DNA of 64,000 bases. Origin: an uncultured Paracoccaceae bacterium. Lineage in GTDB: Bacteria; Pseudomonadota; Alphaproteobacteria; Rhodobacterales; Rhodobacteraceae. The stretch is from contig CALMSR010000051.1 of NCBI GenBank assembly GCA_937872465.1, positions 62,001 to 126,000 of the forward strand, given 5' to 3'. Below the pieces are notes generated by a model. It searched no databases and was not told the origin of the DNA. It saw only the letters and a program-made list of their open reading frames with translations. Below are positions 26,697 to 34,912 of the stretch, piece after piece; position 1 is the first letter of the stretch, and each line of letters begins with the position of its first letter. The position numbers and the translations under genes were made by a program.

Positions 26697-27950
26697 ATGG
26701 CGGCGGGCGAGACGCGACAGGCGATCGAGGCGGTGTTCCGCATCGAGCGGGCCAGGCTCATCGGGGGCCTGGTCCGGATCCTGCGCGACGTCGACCAGGC
26801 GGAAGAACTGGCGCAGGACGCCCTGGTCGTCGCCCTCGCGGAATGGCCGGAAACCGGCGTGCCGGCCAATCCCGGCGCCTGGCTGATGACGGTCGCGCGG
26901 CGCCGCGCCATCGATGCGCTGCGCCGCGACAGGATGCGCGCGCGCAAGCACGAGCAGATCGCGCGGGATATGGACGCGGAGGCCGGCTTCGCCGAGGAGA
27001 CCGACCCGGCCGCGGGTGGGGATCCCGGCGACGAGTTGCTGGGCCTCATCTTCGCCGCCTGCCACCCGGTGCTCTCGGCCGATGTCCGCGCGGCGCTCAC
27101 GCTGCGGGTGGTCGGCGGCCTGACTACCGAGGAGATCGCCCGTGCATTCCTCGCAAGCGAGCCGACCATCGCCCAGCGCATCGTCCGCGCCAAGAAGACC
27201 ATCGCAAGGGCGGGCCTGGGCTTCGAGGTGCCACGCGGCGCCGCGCGCGCGGCGCGGCTCGCCTCGGTGCTGGAGGTGATCTACCTGATCTTCAACGAGG
27301 GCTATGCCGCCACCGCGGGCGAGGACCTGGTCCGGCCGGACCTCTGCCTCGAGGCGCAGCGGCTCGGCCGCATCCTGGCCGGGCTGATGCCCGACGAGGC
27401 CGAGGTGCTGGGCCTGCTCGCCCTGATGGAGATCCAGGCCTCGCGCCTCGCCGCGCGTGTCGGACCGGACGGCGCGCTGCTGACGCTGACCGAGCAGAAC
27501 CGCGCGCGCTGGGACCAACTCATGATCCGCCGTGGCCTCGACGCGCTCGCCCGTGCCGAGGCGCTGGGAGGTGACGGCCCCTATGTCCTCCAGGCCGCGC
27601 TCGCCGCCTGCCACGCCCGCGCGCGCAGCCCCGGAGACACGGACTGGCCCCGCATCGCGGCGCTCTACGACCGGTTGCGCGTGGTGATGCCCTCGCCGGT
27701 GGTCGATCTCAACCGGGCGGTCGCCCATAGCATGGCCTTCGGCCCCGAGACCGGCCTGCGGCTGATCGACGCGATCGCCGGGGCCGATGCCTTGCAGGGC
27801 TACGCGCCCCTGCCGGCGGCACGGGGCGATTGCCTGTTCCGGGCCGGTCGCCGGGCCGAGGCCCGCGCCCAGTTCGAGGCCGCCGCCCGGCTCAGCCGCA
27901 ACGCGCGGGAAAGGGCCTTCCTGCTCGCCCGGGCGGAGGCCTGCGACTGA
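26697..27950 (+). CDS. ECF42-group sigma factor with C-terminal extension
   Basis: This is a 417-residue sigma factor. Region 2 (about 10-80) includes DVDQAEELAQDALVVALAEWP and NPGAWLMTVARRRAIDALRRD. Region 4 (about 120-180) includes the TTEEIARAFLASEPTIAQRIVRAK helix-turn-helix. The remaining 230 residues form the long helical, TPR-like extension (DUF6596) typical of ECF42; it begins around SVLEVIYLIFNEGYAA and holds the LNRAVAHSMAFGP motif. ECF42 sigmas have no anti-sigma and are thought to be controlled through this extension. I use the ATG at 26697, as the family begins near here. Confidence 0.9.
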   Translation: MAAGETRQAIEAVFRIERARLIGGLVRILRDVDQAEELAQDALVVALAEWPETGVPANPGAWLMTVARRRAIDALRRDRMRARKHEQIARDMDAEAGFAEETDPAAGGDPGDELLGLIFAACHPVLSADVRAALTLRVVGGLTTEEIARAFLASEPTIAQRIVRAKKTIARAGLGFEVPRGAARAARLASVLEVIYLIFNEGYAATAGEDLVRPDLCLEAQRLGRILAGLMPDEAEVLGLLALMEIQASRLAARVGPDGALLTLTEQNRARWDQLMIRRGLDALARAEALGGDGPYVLQAALAACHARARSPGDTDWPRIAALYDRLRVVMPSPVVDLNRAVAHSMAFGPETGLRLIDAIAGADALQGYAPLPAARGDCLFRAGRRAEARAQFEAAARLSRNARERAFLLARAEACD

Positions 27951-27960
27951 GGGCAAGCGC

Positions 27961-27983
27961 TGCCTGCGACAGAGCCGCAGGCA
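27961..27983. terminator. bidirectional hairpin between the ECF42 sigma and holin-like genes
   Basis: TGCCTGCG and CGCAGGCA form a perfect 8-bp stem with a 7-nt loop in the convergent 73-bp gap. Confidence 0.5.
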
Positions 27984-28023
27984 ACCCTGCTCACCTGAAC
28001 CGCGATCCGGCGGTTCGGCGCTC

Positions 28024-28437
28024 CTAGCGCATGGGCGGGAGCGAGTTCCCCGATCCCGCGCGCTGGGCGAGCGCCTTCTTGAAGATGACCAGCGGCAGGA
28101 TCAGCACGGCGATGACCCCGAAGAGCCAGACCACCAGGGTGGCGATCACCCAGGTCGAGAAGCCGGTGATCACCAGCCCGTCGGTCAGCCAGGTGGTCAC
28201 GAGCAGCCCGACGAAGGTTGTCACCAGGGCGATGCCGCCGGTGATGGCGCGCACGTATTTGAACGAGAGCTTGAAGATCAGCGGCGCGAGGATGAAGCGC
28301 GCCGCGGTGAAGATCACGATGACCCAGAGAAAGCCCGGGGGCGTGATGACGAAGCCGGGCAGCAGCCACTTGGCCACCAGAAGGCCGATGGCATTGGCCA
28401 CCAGCTCGACGACCGTCAGGGCAATCAGACGAACCAT
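28024..28437 (-). CDS. 4-TM holin-like (phage holin superfamily IV type) membrane protein
   Basis: This is a 137-residue membrane protein with four hydrophobic helices arranged in pairs and the GFVITPPGFLWVIVIFTAARFIL segment seen in PF04020-type proteins. These are widespread in bacterial chromosomes and most are not from phage. The start at 28437 is set by a strong GAAGGAGG about 5 nt upstream; longer in-frame starts up to 28530 are unlikely. A short hydrophilic tail ends the protein. The function is unknown. The second copy of the 49-nt element lies about 90 bp upstream. Confidence 0.8.
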   Translation of the reverse strand: MVRLIALTVVELVANAIGLLVAKWLLPGFVITPPGFLWVIVIFTAARFILAPLIFKLSFKYVRAITGGIALVTTFVGLLVTTWLTDGLVITGFSTWVIATLVVWLFGVIAVLILPLVIFKKALAQRAGSGNSLPPMR

Positions 28438-28844
28438 GCGGGCCTCCTTCGCAGCGGAACGTAGCCGCGGCGCCTTCCGCATACAAGCGGGCTCTGCCGG
28501 CGCCTCGGGGCGATCGGACTTGGTGCCCATTCCTTCTTTCTCGACCGTCCCGCAACAAGACGAGGGCAGCGCCCGCCTGGAGCGCGGAAACCATACCGGG
28601 CGAAAGTCCGCTCCCGCCCGCCCTTCAGCCGCGCGGGCGTCTGGCCAAGCGGCGCGCCGCTTGCTAGACAGGCCGCGGGCCGGTCACGGCGATGTTGCTG
28701 GCCCAACCGCCTGTTGATGGTGTAGATCGGCCCGATCGTTTCCGATGGTATCCGCTAGTCGCGAGTGCATGGTATGAAGTCGCCGCAATCCTTTCCCCGA
28801 TTCTTCTGTCCGCTGTCCGGACCTGCCCGCGCGGCCGGAGCGGG
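28438..28844. other. divergent intergenic region before the GMC oxidoreductase gene
   Basis: This 407-bp gap contains the second 49-nt element (28526-28574) and a moderately AT-richer section (about 28710-28800) that probably holds the GMC gene promoter. I cannot identify a clean -35/-10 pair. I see no additional gene. Confidence 0.5.
28526..28574 (-). repeat. 49-nt dispersed element, copy 2
   Basis: On the minus strand it aligns without gaps to the minus strand of 7282-7330 (38 of 49 identical). It lies 89 bp upstream of the holin-like ATG; copy 1 lies 81 bp upstream of the oxoprolinase ATG. The orientation relative to the downstream gene is the same. Confidence 0.55.
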
Positions 28845-30383
28845 ATGGCAAGACGGCCGGATCGCATGATCCTCGATGCGAACACCGCCGACCGCCAGGC
28901 CTTCGAGCGGGAATTCGACGCCTGCGTGATCGGCACCGGCCCGGCCGGGATCTGCATCGCGCGCAAGCTGGCGGAGGCGGGTTTCGACGTCGCGCTCATG
29001 GAGGGCGGCGACCTCGACTACACCCCGGAATCGCAGGAACTCTACGTCGGCGACGTGATCGGCCACGATTACTACCAGACCGACGTGACGCGGCTGCGCT
29101 TCTTCGGCGGCACCTCGAACCACTGGGGCGGGCGCAGCCGTACGCTGGAGCCCCATGATTTCGAGCATCATCCCTATCATCCGCTGAGCGGCTGGCCGAT
29201 CGACAAGACCGACCTCGACCCCTATGCGGAGGAAGCCGACACGGTGCTCGACCTGCCGCCTGCGGAGGTCTTTCCCGACCGGGTCGACGATTACGCCGGC
29301 CCGGACATGCCGATCATCAAGTTCCGGCAGAGCCCGCCGACCCGCTTCGGCGAGAAATACCACGACGAGCTCGCGGCCTCCGAGCGCATCACCCTCGCCG
29401 TGAACGCCAATCTGGTGGACATGCGCCTCGATCCGACGCTCGCCACGGTCGAGACGGCGCTGTTCAAGTCCTATGCGCCGGGCGATGCCGGCTTCCCGGT
29501 CCGGGCGCGCCTCTTCTGCCTCTGCCTCGGCGGGCTCGAGAACCCGCGCTTCCTGCTCAACGCCAACAGCCAGATCCCCGAGGGCATCGGCAATTCCAAC
29601 GATCTCGTCGGCCGCTTCTTCGCCGAGCACATGGCCTTCAAGATCGGCAGCGTGCTCTTCGAGAGCGAGGTGCCGACCGGTCGCGGCTACGAGCCGACGG
29701 CGGAGTTGATGGACGAATACGAGATCCTCAACTTCAACCTTCTCGTCGGCACGAAAGGCCTTGAATTCACGCGGGAAGCCGCGCGCAGCGTCATCTGCTC
29801 GGGCGAATTCTCCGAGCGGCTGGCGGAAAAGGTGCTCGGGCGGCCGCTCGACTGCGACTTCGGCGGGCTCGGGGAATATTGGGAGAACCTCAACGCCGAG
29901 GACCGCGACCAGGGCTGGCTCGCGGTCATCATCGAGCAATCGCTCAATCCCGACAGCCGGGTGATGCTCGCCGAGGAGCGCGACATCTTCGGCCACCGCC
30001 GCCTCGCGCTCGACTGGCAGTTCACCGAACTCGACGCCCATACCACGCGCACCGCCGCCACGCTGATCGCTCAGCGCTTCGCCGAACAGGGGCTCGGCCG
30101 CGTGCAGATCCGAGACTGGCTGATGGCCGAGCCGGTGGTCTGGCCGGCCATGGGCGAGGGCCAGGGCGAGGTCGGGCTGCACCACCACATGTGCACGACC
30201 CGCATGAGCGCCGATCCTGCCGAGGGCGTGGTGGACGCCGATTGCCGCATCCACGGGATGAGCAATCTCTATATCGGCGGCTCCAGCGTCTTCTCCACCG
30301 GCGGCCATGCGAACCCGACCTATACGGTGGTCCAGCTCGCGCTGCGCCTCGGCGATCATCTGGTGGCGCAGCTTTCGGCCTGA
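28845..30383 (+). CDS. GMC-family FAD-dependent oxidoreductase
   Basis: This is a 512-residue flavoprotein. The N-terminal FAD Rossmann motif is VIGTGPAGICIARKL (about 27-41). FFGGTSNHWGGRSR forms the FAD-linking loop. The C-terminal GMC active site includes HHHMCTTRMS and the closing GGHANPTYTVVQLALRLGDHL with its Asn. Family members oxidise alcohols, sugars or polyols, often passing electrons to a quinone or cytochrome. No signal peptide is visible. An ATG at 28845 with nearby GGAG or the ATG at 28866 could be the start. It stands before a hexuronate cluster, so a sugar or sugar-acid substrate is plausible but unproven. Confidence 0.88.
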   Translation: MARRPDRMILDANTADRQAFEREFDACVIGTGPAGICIARKLAEAGFDVALMEGGDLDYTPESQELYVGDVIGHDYYQTDVTRLRFFGGTSNHWGGRSRTLEPHDFEHHPYHPLSGWPIDKTDLDPYAEEADTVLDLPPAEVFPDRVDDYAGPDMPIIKFRQSPPTRFGEKYHDELAASERITLAVNANLVDMRLDPTLATVETALFKSYAPGDAGFPVRARLFCLCLGGLENPRFLLNANSQIPEGIGNSNDLVGRFFAEHMAFKIGSVLFESEVPTGRGYEPTAELMDEYEILNFNLLVGTKGLEFTREAARSVICSGEFSERLAEKVLGRPLDCDFGGLGEYWENLNAEDRDQGWLAVIIEQSLNPDSRVMLAEERDIFGHRRLALDWQFTELDAHTTRTAATLIAQRFAEQGLGRVQIRDWLMAEPVVWPAMGEGQGEVGLHHHMCTTRMSADPAEGVVDADCRIHGMSNLYIGGSSVFSTGGHANPTYTVVQLALRLGDHLVAQLSA

Positions 30384-30419
30384 TCCCGGCCCGGTCCGTG
30401 CGCGCGCCGGAGCCTCGCT

Positions 30420-31190
30420 TCAGCCGCTCCCAAAGGACGCCGCCAGCGCCTCGGCGCCGCGCGCGAGCATCGCCGCGTCGATGCCCACGGCGGTGAAGCA
30501 GGTCCCGAACGCCATGCAACGCCGCGCGAAGGCGGGATCGAGGGTGAGGATGCCGGCCGGGCGGCCGGCCGCGACGATGCGCCGGATCGTCTCCTCGACG
30601 GTCGCGACCACCTCGGGATGCCCGGCCGCGCCGGGATGCCCCAGGCTCGCCGCGAGATCGGCCGGCCCGATGAAGATCGCATCCACCCCGTCGACCGCCA
30701 TGATCTCGTCGAGCGCATCGAGCGCCTCGCGGGTCTCGACCTGCACGATCAGGCAGAGCTCCGTCTCGGCGCGCAGCACATAATCCTCGACGCGCCCGAA
30801 CCGCCCCGCCCGCGTGGTCGTCGCCACCCCCCGCAGGCCGCGCGGCGGATAGCGCATCGCCGCCACTGCCGCCCGGGCCTCCGCCGCCGATTGCACGTAA
30901 GGGATCAGCAGCGTCTGGGCGCCGGCGTCGAGCAGCCTTTTGATCAGCACCGTGTCGTTGGTCGCCGCGCGCACCACCGGCGCGACCTCGTAGGCGGCCG
31001 CCGCCTGAAGCTGCGGGAGCACCGAGATCGGGTCGCCCGGCGCATGCTCGGTGTCGAAGACCAGCCAGTCGAAGCCCGCTCCCGCGAGGATCTCGGCCAC
31101 ATAGCTGCCGGGCAAGGCGCCCCAGAGCCCGATCTGCTGCTCGCGCGCCGCGAGCCGCCGCTTGAAGCGGTTCACCGGCAGCGCGGTCAC
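30420..31190 (-). CDS. HpcH/HpaI-type class II aldolase
   Basis: This is a 256-residue TIM-barrel aldolase of the HpaI/GarL family, which cleaves 2-keto-3-deoxy sugar acids or 4-hydroxy-2-oxoacids to pyruvate plus an aldehyde. The sequence has FDTEHAP at about 46-52, the QVETREALDALDEI strand with its metal-binding Glu, and the IFIGPADLAASLGHPG loop. The start is GTG at 31190, chosen because the family begins with PVNRFKRRL here. An upstream in-frame extension looks non-coding. The stop of a 23-codon frame overlaps this GTG. Next to uxaC and kduI/kduD it may handle a keto-deoxy acid product. Confidence 0.85.
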   Translation of the reverse strand: MTALPVNRFKRRLAAREQQIGLWGALPGSYVAEILAGAGFDWLVFDTEHAPGDPISVLPQLQAAAAYEVAPVVRAATNDTVLIKRLLDAGAQTLLIPYVQSAAEARAAVAAMRYPPRGLRGVATTTRAGRFGRVEDYVLRAETELCLIVQVETREALDALDEIMAVDGVDAIFIGPADLAASLGHPGAAGHPEVVATVEETIRRIVAAGRPAGILTLDPAFARRCMAFGTCFTAVGIDAAMLARGAEALAASFGSG

Positions 31191-31350
31191 GACCCCGCCC
31201 CCGCAGGCAGGCCGCCCGGCCGACCGGCTTCCTTCATTGCCTGGTTTCTGGCGCTCATACCGCTCCCCCGCCGCCCGCGACGACCCTGCTTGGCACGTCG
31301 GCCGGGCACCGACAAGGTCTGGTCGTGCCACCTGCGCGAGGCCCCATGCG

Positions 31351-31379
31351 TTGACCGTGGCTTCCCCGCCCCGTATTGA
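31351..31379 (+). promoter_or_regulatory. sigma70-type promoter of the hexuronate operon
   Basis: TTGACC at 31351-31356 and TATTGA at 31374-31379 are spaced 17 bp and lie about 60 nt upstream of the uxaC ATG. This is the clearest sigma70-like promoter in the window. Confidence 0.6.
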
Positions 31380-31438
31380 CTTTCGGGAGCAGGGCGACAT
31401 TCGGTGAGGCGGCCGGAGGGCGCCCGCGGGGGAGATGC

Positions 31439-32845
31439 ATGGGCCTGCTGGATCCGGACCGGCTGTTTCCGATCGAGCCCGGGGCGCGCGGCCTCGCCCG
31501 GGACCTCTACGAGACGGTGCGCGGCCTGCCCATCATCAGCCCGCATGGCCATACCGACCCGCGCTGGTACGCCGAGAACGCGCCCTTTCCCGATCCGGCG
31601 CAGCTCTTCGTGGTGCCCGACCATTATGTCTTTCGCATGCTCTGCTCCCAGGGCGTGCCGCTCGCCGCGCTCGGCGTGCCCCGGAGCGACGGCGGCCCGA
31701 CCGAGACCGACGGCCGGAGGATCTGGCATCGCTTCGCCGAGAATTACCACCTCCTGCGCGGCACGCCGTCGCGGCTCTGGCTCGACCATACCTTCGAGAC
31801 GGTGTTCGGCCTCGACCGCCGCCTCTCGGCCGAAACCGCCGATCACTATTACGACACCATTGCCGGGTGCCTCGCCCGGCCGGAGTTCCGCCCCCGCGCC
31901 CTCTTCGAGCGTTTCGGCATCGAGGCGATCTCGACCACCGACGGCGCCCTCGACGACCTGCGCTGGCACGCGGCGATCCGCGATTCCGGCTGGCCGGGCC
32001 GCGTCTTGCCCGGCTACCGCCCGGACACCGTGGTCGATCCCGACTTCGAGGGCTTCGCCGGCAACCTCGACCGGCTGGGCGAGATCACCGGCTGCGACAC
32101 CGGATGCTGGGCCGGCTATCTCGAGGCCCACCGCGCCCGCCGCGCCTTCTTCAAGGAATACGGCTGCACCAGCTCCGACCACGGGCACCCGACCGCCCGC
32201 ACCGAGAACCTCGCCCCGGCCGAGGCGGAGGCCCTCTTCGACCGCATCCGCGCCGGCAGGGCGGGTTCCGGGGACGCCGGGGCCTTCCGTGGCCAGATGC
32301 TGACCGAGATGGCGCGGATGAGCCTCGACGACGGGCTCGTGCTGCAGATCCACCCGGGTTCCTGGCGCAACCATTCCGCCGAGACCCATGCGCGCTTCGG
32401 CCGCGACAAGGGCTTCGACATCCCGACGCGCACCGATTTCGTCGGGGCGCTGAAGCCGCTGCTCGATGCCGTCGGCATGCGCGCCGATCTCACCATCGTG
32501 GTCTTCATGCTCGACGAGACGACGCTCGCGCGCGAGCTCGCGCCGCTGGCGGGCGTCTATCCGGCGCTGCGGCTCGGGCCCCCCTGGTGGTTCTTCGACA
32601 GTCCCGAGGGCATGCGCCGCTTCCGCGAGCTGACCACCGAGACCGCGGGCTTCTACAATACCGTCGGCTTCAACGACGACACCCGCGCCTTCTGCTCGAT
32701 CCCCGCGCGGCACGACATGGCGCGGCGGGTGGATTGCGCCTGGCTCGCCACCCTGGTCGCCACGGGGCGCCTCGCGCGGGACGAGGCGCCCGAGCTCGCG
32801 CGGGAGCTCGCCCATGACCTCGCCAAGCGGACCTACAGGCTGTGA
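31439..32845 (+). CDS. uxaC: glucuronate (uronate) isomerase
   Basis: This is a 468-residue cytosolic isomerase converting D-glucuronate to D-fructuronate and D-galacturonate to D-tagaturonate. It belongs to the amidohydrolase-like UxaC family: LPIISPHGHTDPRWYAEN holds the first metal-ligand His pair, and LGPPWWFFDSPEGM and GFNDDTRAFCSIPARHD are conserved C-terminal blocks. GGGGAG lies 5 nt before the ATG at 31439. It heads the cluster uxaC-kduI-kduD-uxuB-uxaA. The length matches the family (about 470). Confidence 0.95.
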   Translation: MGLLDPDRLFPIEPGARGLARDLYETVRGLPIISPHGHTDPRWYAENAPFPDPAQLFVVPDHYVFRMLCSQGVPLAALGVPRSDGGPTETDGRRIWHRFAENYHLLRGTPSRLWLDHTFETVFGLDRRLSAETADHYYDTIAGCLARPEFRPRALFERFGIEAISTTDGALDDLRWHAAIRDSGWPGRVLPGYRPDTVVDPDFEGFAGNLDRLGEITGCDTGCWAGYLEAHRARRAFFKEYGCTSSDHGHPTARTENLAPAEAEALFDRIRAGRAGSGDAGAFRGQMLTEMARMSLDDGLVLQIHPGSWRNHSAETHARFGRDKGFDIPTRTDFVGALKPLLDAVGMRADLTIVVFMLDETTLARELAPLAGVYPALRLGPPWWFFDSPEGMRRFRELTTETAGFYNTVGFNDDTRAFCSIPARHDMARRVDCAWLATLVATGRLARDEAPELARELAHDLAKRTYRL

Positions 32846-32889
32846 GCCCGGCCCGGCGCGATGATTTCCCCTGACCCCCGGGAGGACCC

Positions 32890-33714
32890 ATGCTGAACGT
32901 CGAGACCCGCCATGCCATCGACCCCGCCACCGCGCGAGGCTTCGACACCGAGACGCTGCGCCGGCATTTCCACGTCGGCGGCATCTTTCGCGACGGCGAG
33001 ATCCGACTGATCTACACCCATTACGATCGCATGATCGTCGGCGGCGCGGTGCCTGCGGGTGGCGCGCTCATCCTCGACAAGGTGGCCGAGGCCGGCACCG
33101 AGAGCCTGCTCGACCGGCGCGAGATGGTGGTCGTCAACATCGGCGGCGACGGCACGGTCTCGGCCGCCGGCAGCGATCACGCCATGGCCAAGGGCGACAT
33201 GCTCTATCTCGGCATGGGCTCCGGTCCGGTCACCTTCGCCGGACAGGGGCGCTTCTACATCCTCTCCGCGCCCGCCCACGGCATCCACCCGACCCGCCTG
33301 ATTCGGATCGCCGAGGCGGCCACCATCAACCTCGGCTCGGCCGAGGCGGCGAATGCGCGTACCATCTACCAGTTCGTGCATCCCGACGTGATGAAGGCCT
33401 GCCAGCTCGTCGTCGGGCTGACCCGGCTGGAGCCGGGCTCGATCTGGAACACCATGCCGGCGCATGTGCACGACCGCCGCAGCGAGGCCTATCTCTACAT
33501 CGACCTGCCCGAGAGCGCCCGCGCCATCCACCTGATGGGCGAGCCGACCGAGACCCGCCATCTGGTGCTGAAGAACGAGGAGGGCGCGATCTCCCCGCCC
33601 TGGTCGATCCACGCCGGGGCGGGAACCTCGGCCTATACCTTCATCTGGGCCATGGCCGGCGACAATGTCGATTACAAGGACGTCGACATGGTGGCCATGG
33701 AGACGCTGCGGTGA
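32890..33714 (+). CDS. kduI: 5-dehydro-4-deoxy-D-glucuronate isomerase
   Basis: This is a 274-residue cupin-type zinc isomerase converting 5-keto-4-deoxyuronate to 2,5-diketo-3-deoxygluconate in the breakdown of pectin- or alginate-derived unsaturated uronates. Typical blocks are RHFHVGGIF and YTHYDRMIVGGAVP in the N-terminal part. The C-terminal cupin has the metal-ligand sequence NTMPAHVHDRRSEAYLY. GGGAGGA precedes the ATG. It ends 5 bp before a truncated gene on the opposite strand. Confidence 0.95.
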   Translation: MLNVETRHAIDPATARGFDTETLRRHFHVGGIFRDGEIRLIYTHYDRMIVGGAVPAGGALILDKVAEAGTESLLDRREMVVVNIGGDGTVSAAGSDHAMAKGDMLYLGMGSGPVTFAGQGRFYILSAPAHGIHPTRLIRIAEAATINLGSAEAANARTIYQFVHPDVMKACQLVVGLTRLEPGSIWNTMPAHVHDRRSEAYLYIDLPESARAIHLMGEPTETRHLVLKNEEGAISPPWSIHAGAGTSAYTFIWAMAGDNVDYKDVDMVAMETLR

Positions 33715-33719
33715 GGCCT

Positions 33720-34118
33720 TCAGCCCAGGCGGCCGTGGCGGTGCCAGGCGATCGCGTCCTCGAGCCGGTCGTCCCCCCGGAAGACCTCTCCTCCGACCAC
33801 GAAGCTCGGCGAGCCGAAGATGCCGGCGGCCTTCGCCGCTGCGGTCTCCGCGGCGAGCGCGCGCTTGCTCTCGGGGGCGTCGGCGAGGCCCGTCACCCGT
33901 GCCGGGTCCTGACCGATGCGGCGCAGGCTCTTGCCGAGGTTCGGCTCGCTCCCCGCGGGCTGGCCTTCCTGGAACCGGATGCGATAGGTTTCCACCACGT
34001 CGTCGCGGCACCGGCCCTCGCGCATGACGACGAGCGCAACCCGGTTGGCGCGCGCGAGATCCTCGAGCGGACAGGGCGCGGGCAGCCGCGCCGGCAGCCC
34101 GTATCCCGCCCGGATCAT
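33720..34118 (-). pseudogene. truncated DsbA-like / 2-hydroxychromene-2-carboxylate isomerase-type gene
   Basis: These 132 codons match the C-terminal two thirds of the DSBA-like thioredoxin fold family. The NRVALVVMREGR helix, the helical insertion and the closing FGSPSFVVGGEVFRGDDRLEDAI, with the conserved cis-Pro-like SP, are present. The N-terminal beta strand and the active-site CxxC or SxxS are absent, and the sequence upstream runs into kduD without them. A complete protein would be about 200 residues. It lies in opposite orientation inside the hexuronate operon, 47 bp from kduD, so it is probably a leftover of the cluster's insertion. A functional short form is possible but unlikely. 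Confidence 0.65.
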
Positions 34119-34165
34119 GGCAGATCGGCGCCCGCCTGTCGGGCGGGTGCCGCAGGGGGCCGGCC

Positions 34166-34912
34166 ATGAGCGATCCTTTCCGCCTCGACGGCAAGGTGGC
34201 GCTGGTCACCGGCGCCAATACCGGGATCGGCCAGGCCATCGCCCTCGCCATGGCCGGCGCCGGGGCCGAGGTGGTCGCCGCGGGCCGTTCCTCGCTCGAC
34301 GAGACCCTCGACCTGATCGCCGGGAAGGGCCTGAAGGCGCGGCCGCTCGCGCTCGCGCTCGACGATCCGGTGGCCGCCGCCGCGACGCTCGCCGGCCTCG
34401 GCCGTCTCGACGTGCTGGTGAACAACGCCGGCATCATCCGCCGCGCCGATGCGGTCGATTTCAGCGAAGCCGATTGGGATGCGGTGATCGACGTCAATCT
34501 CAAGGCGGTCTTCTTCCTCGCCCAGGCCTTCGCCCGCGCCGCCTTCGCCCGCGAGGGAGGTGGTGCGATCATCAACATCGCCTCGCTGCTCTCCTTCCAA
34601 GGCGGCATCCGCGTTCCCTCCTACACCGCCGCCAAGCATGGGGTCGCCGGCCTGACCAAGCTGCTCGCCAACGAATGGGCCGCGAAGGGCATCAACGTGA
34701 ACGCCATCGCACCGGGCTATATCGCGACCAACAACACCGAGGCGTTGCGCGCCGATCCCGACCGCAACCGGGCGATCCTCGAGCGCATCCCGGCCGGCCG
34801 CTGGGGCGAGGCGCGGGACATCGCCGACACCGCCGTCTTCCTCGCATCCCCGGCGGCGCAATACATCCACGGAACCATCATCCCCGTCGACGGAGGCTGG
34901 CTTGCCCGCTGA
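34166..34912 (+). CDS. kduD: 2-deoxy-D-gluconate 3-dehydrogenase / 2-keto-3-deoxygluconate oxidoreductase
   Basis: This is a 248-residue SDR enzyme acting after KduI, reducing 2,5-diketo-3-deoxygluconate to 2-keto-3-deoxygluconate. The NAD site is TGANTGIG (15-22), NNAG is at about 86-89 and the catalytic Y-x3-K is in SYTAAKHG (about 152). The C-terminus IHGTIIPVDGGWLAR is the usual KduD ending. AGGGGG lies upstream of the ATG. Its 3' end overlaps uxuB by 11 bp. Confidence 0.93.
   Translation: MSDPFRLDGKVALVTGANTGIGQAIALAMAGAGAEVVAAGRSSLDETLDLIAGKGLKARPLALALDDPVAAAATLAGLGRLDVLVNNAGIIRRADAVDFSEADWDAVIDVNLKAVFFLAQAFARAAFAREGGGAIINIASLLSFQGGIRVPSYTAAKHGVAGLTKLLANEWAAKGINVNAIAPGYIATNNTEALRADPDRNRAILERIPAGRWGEARDIADTAVFLASPAAQYIHGTIIPVDGGWLAR

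Noticed and set aside
28024-28437. Prophage marker because of the holin-like family name
   Set aside because: The 4-TM family is common in bacterial chromosomes and no phage genes, integrase or att-like repeats are nearby.
31187-31258. A 23-codon gene overlapping the HpaI-type aldolase start as GTGA
   Set aside because: Its composition (Gly/Ala/Arg/Pro) looks random and it belongs to a long non-coding frame antisense to uxaC; the overlap is probably chance.
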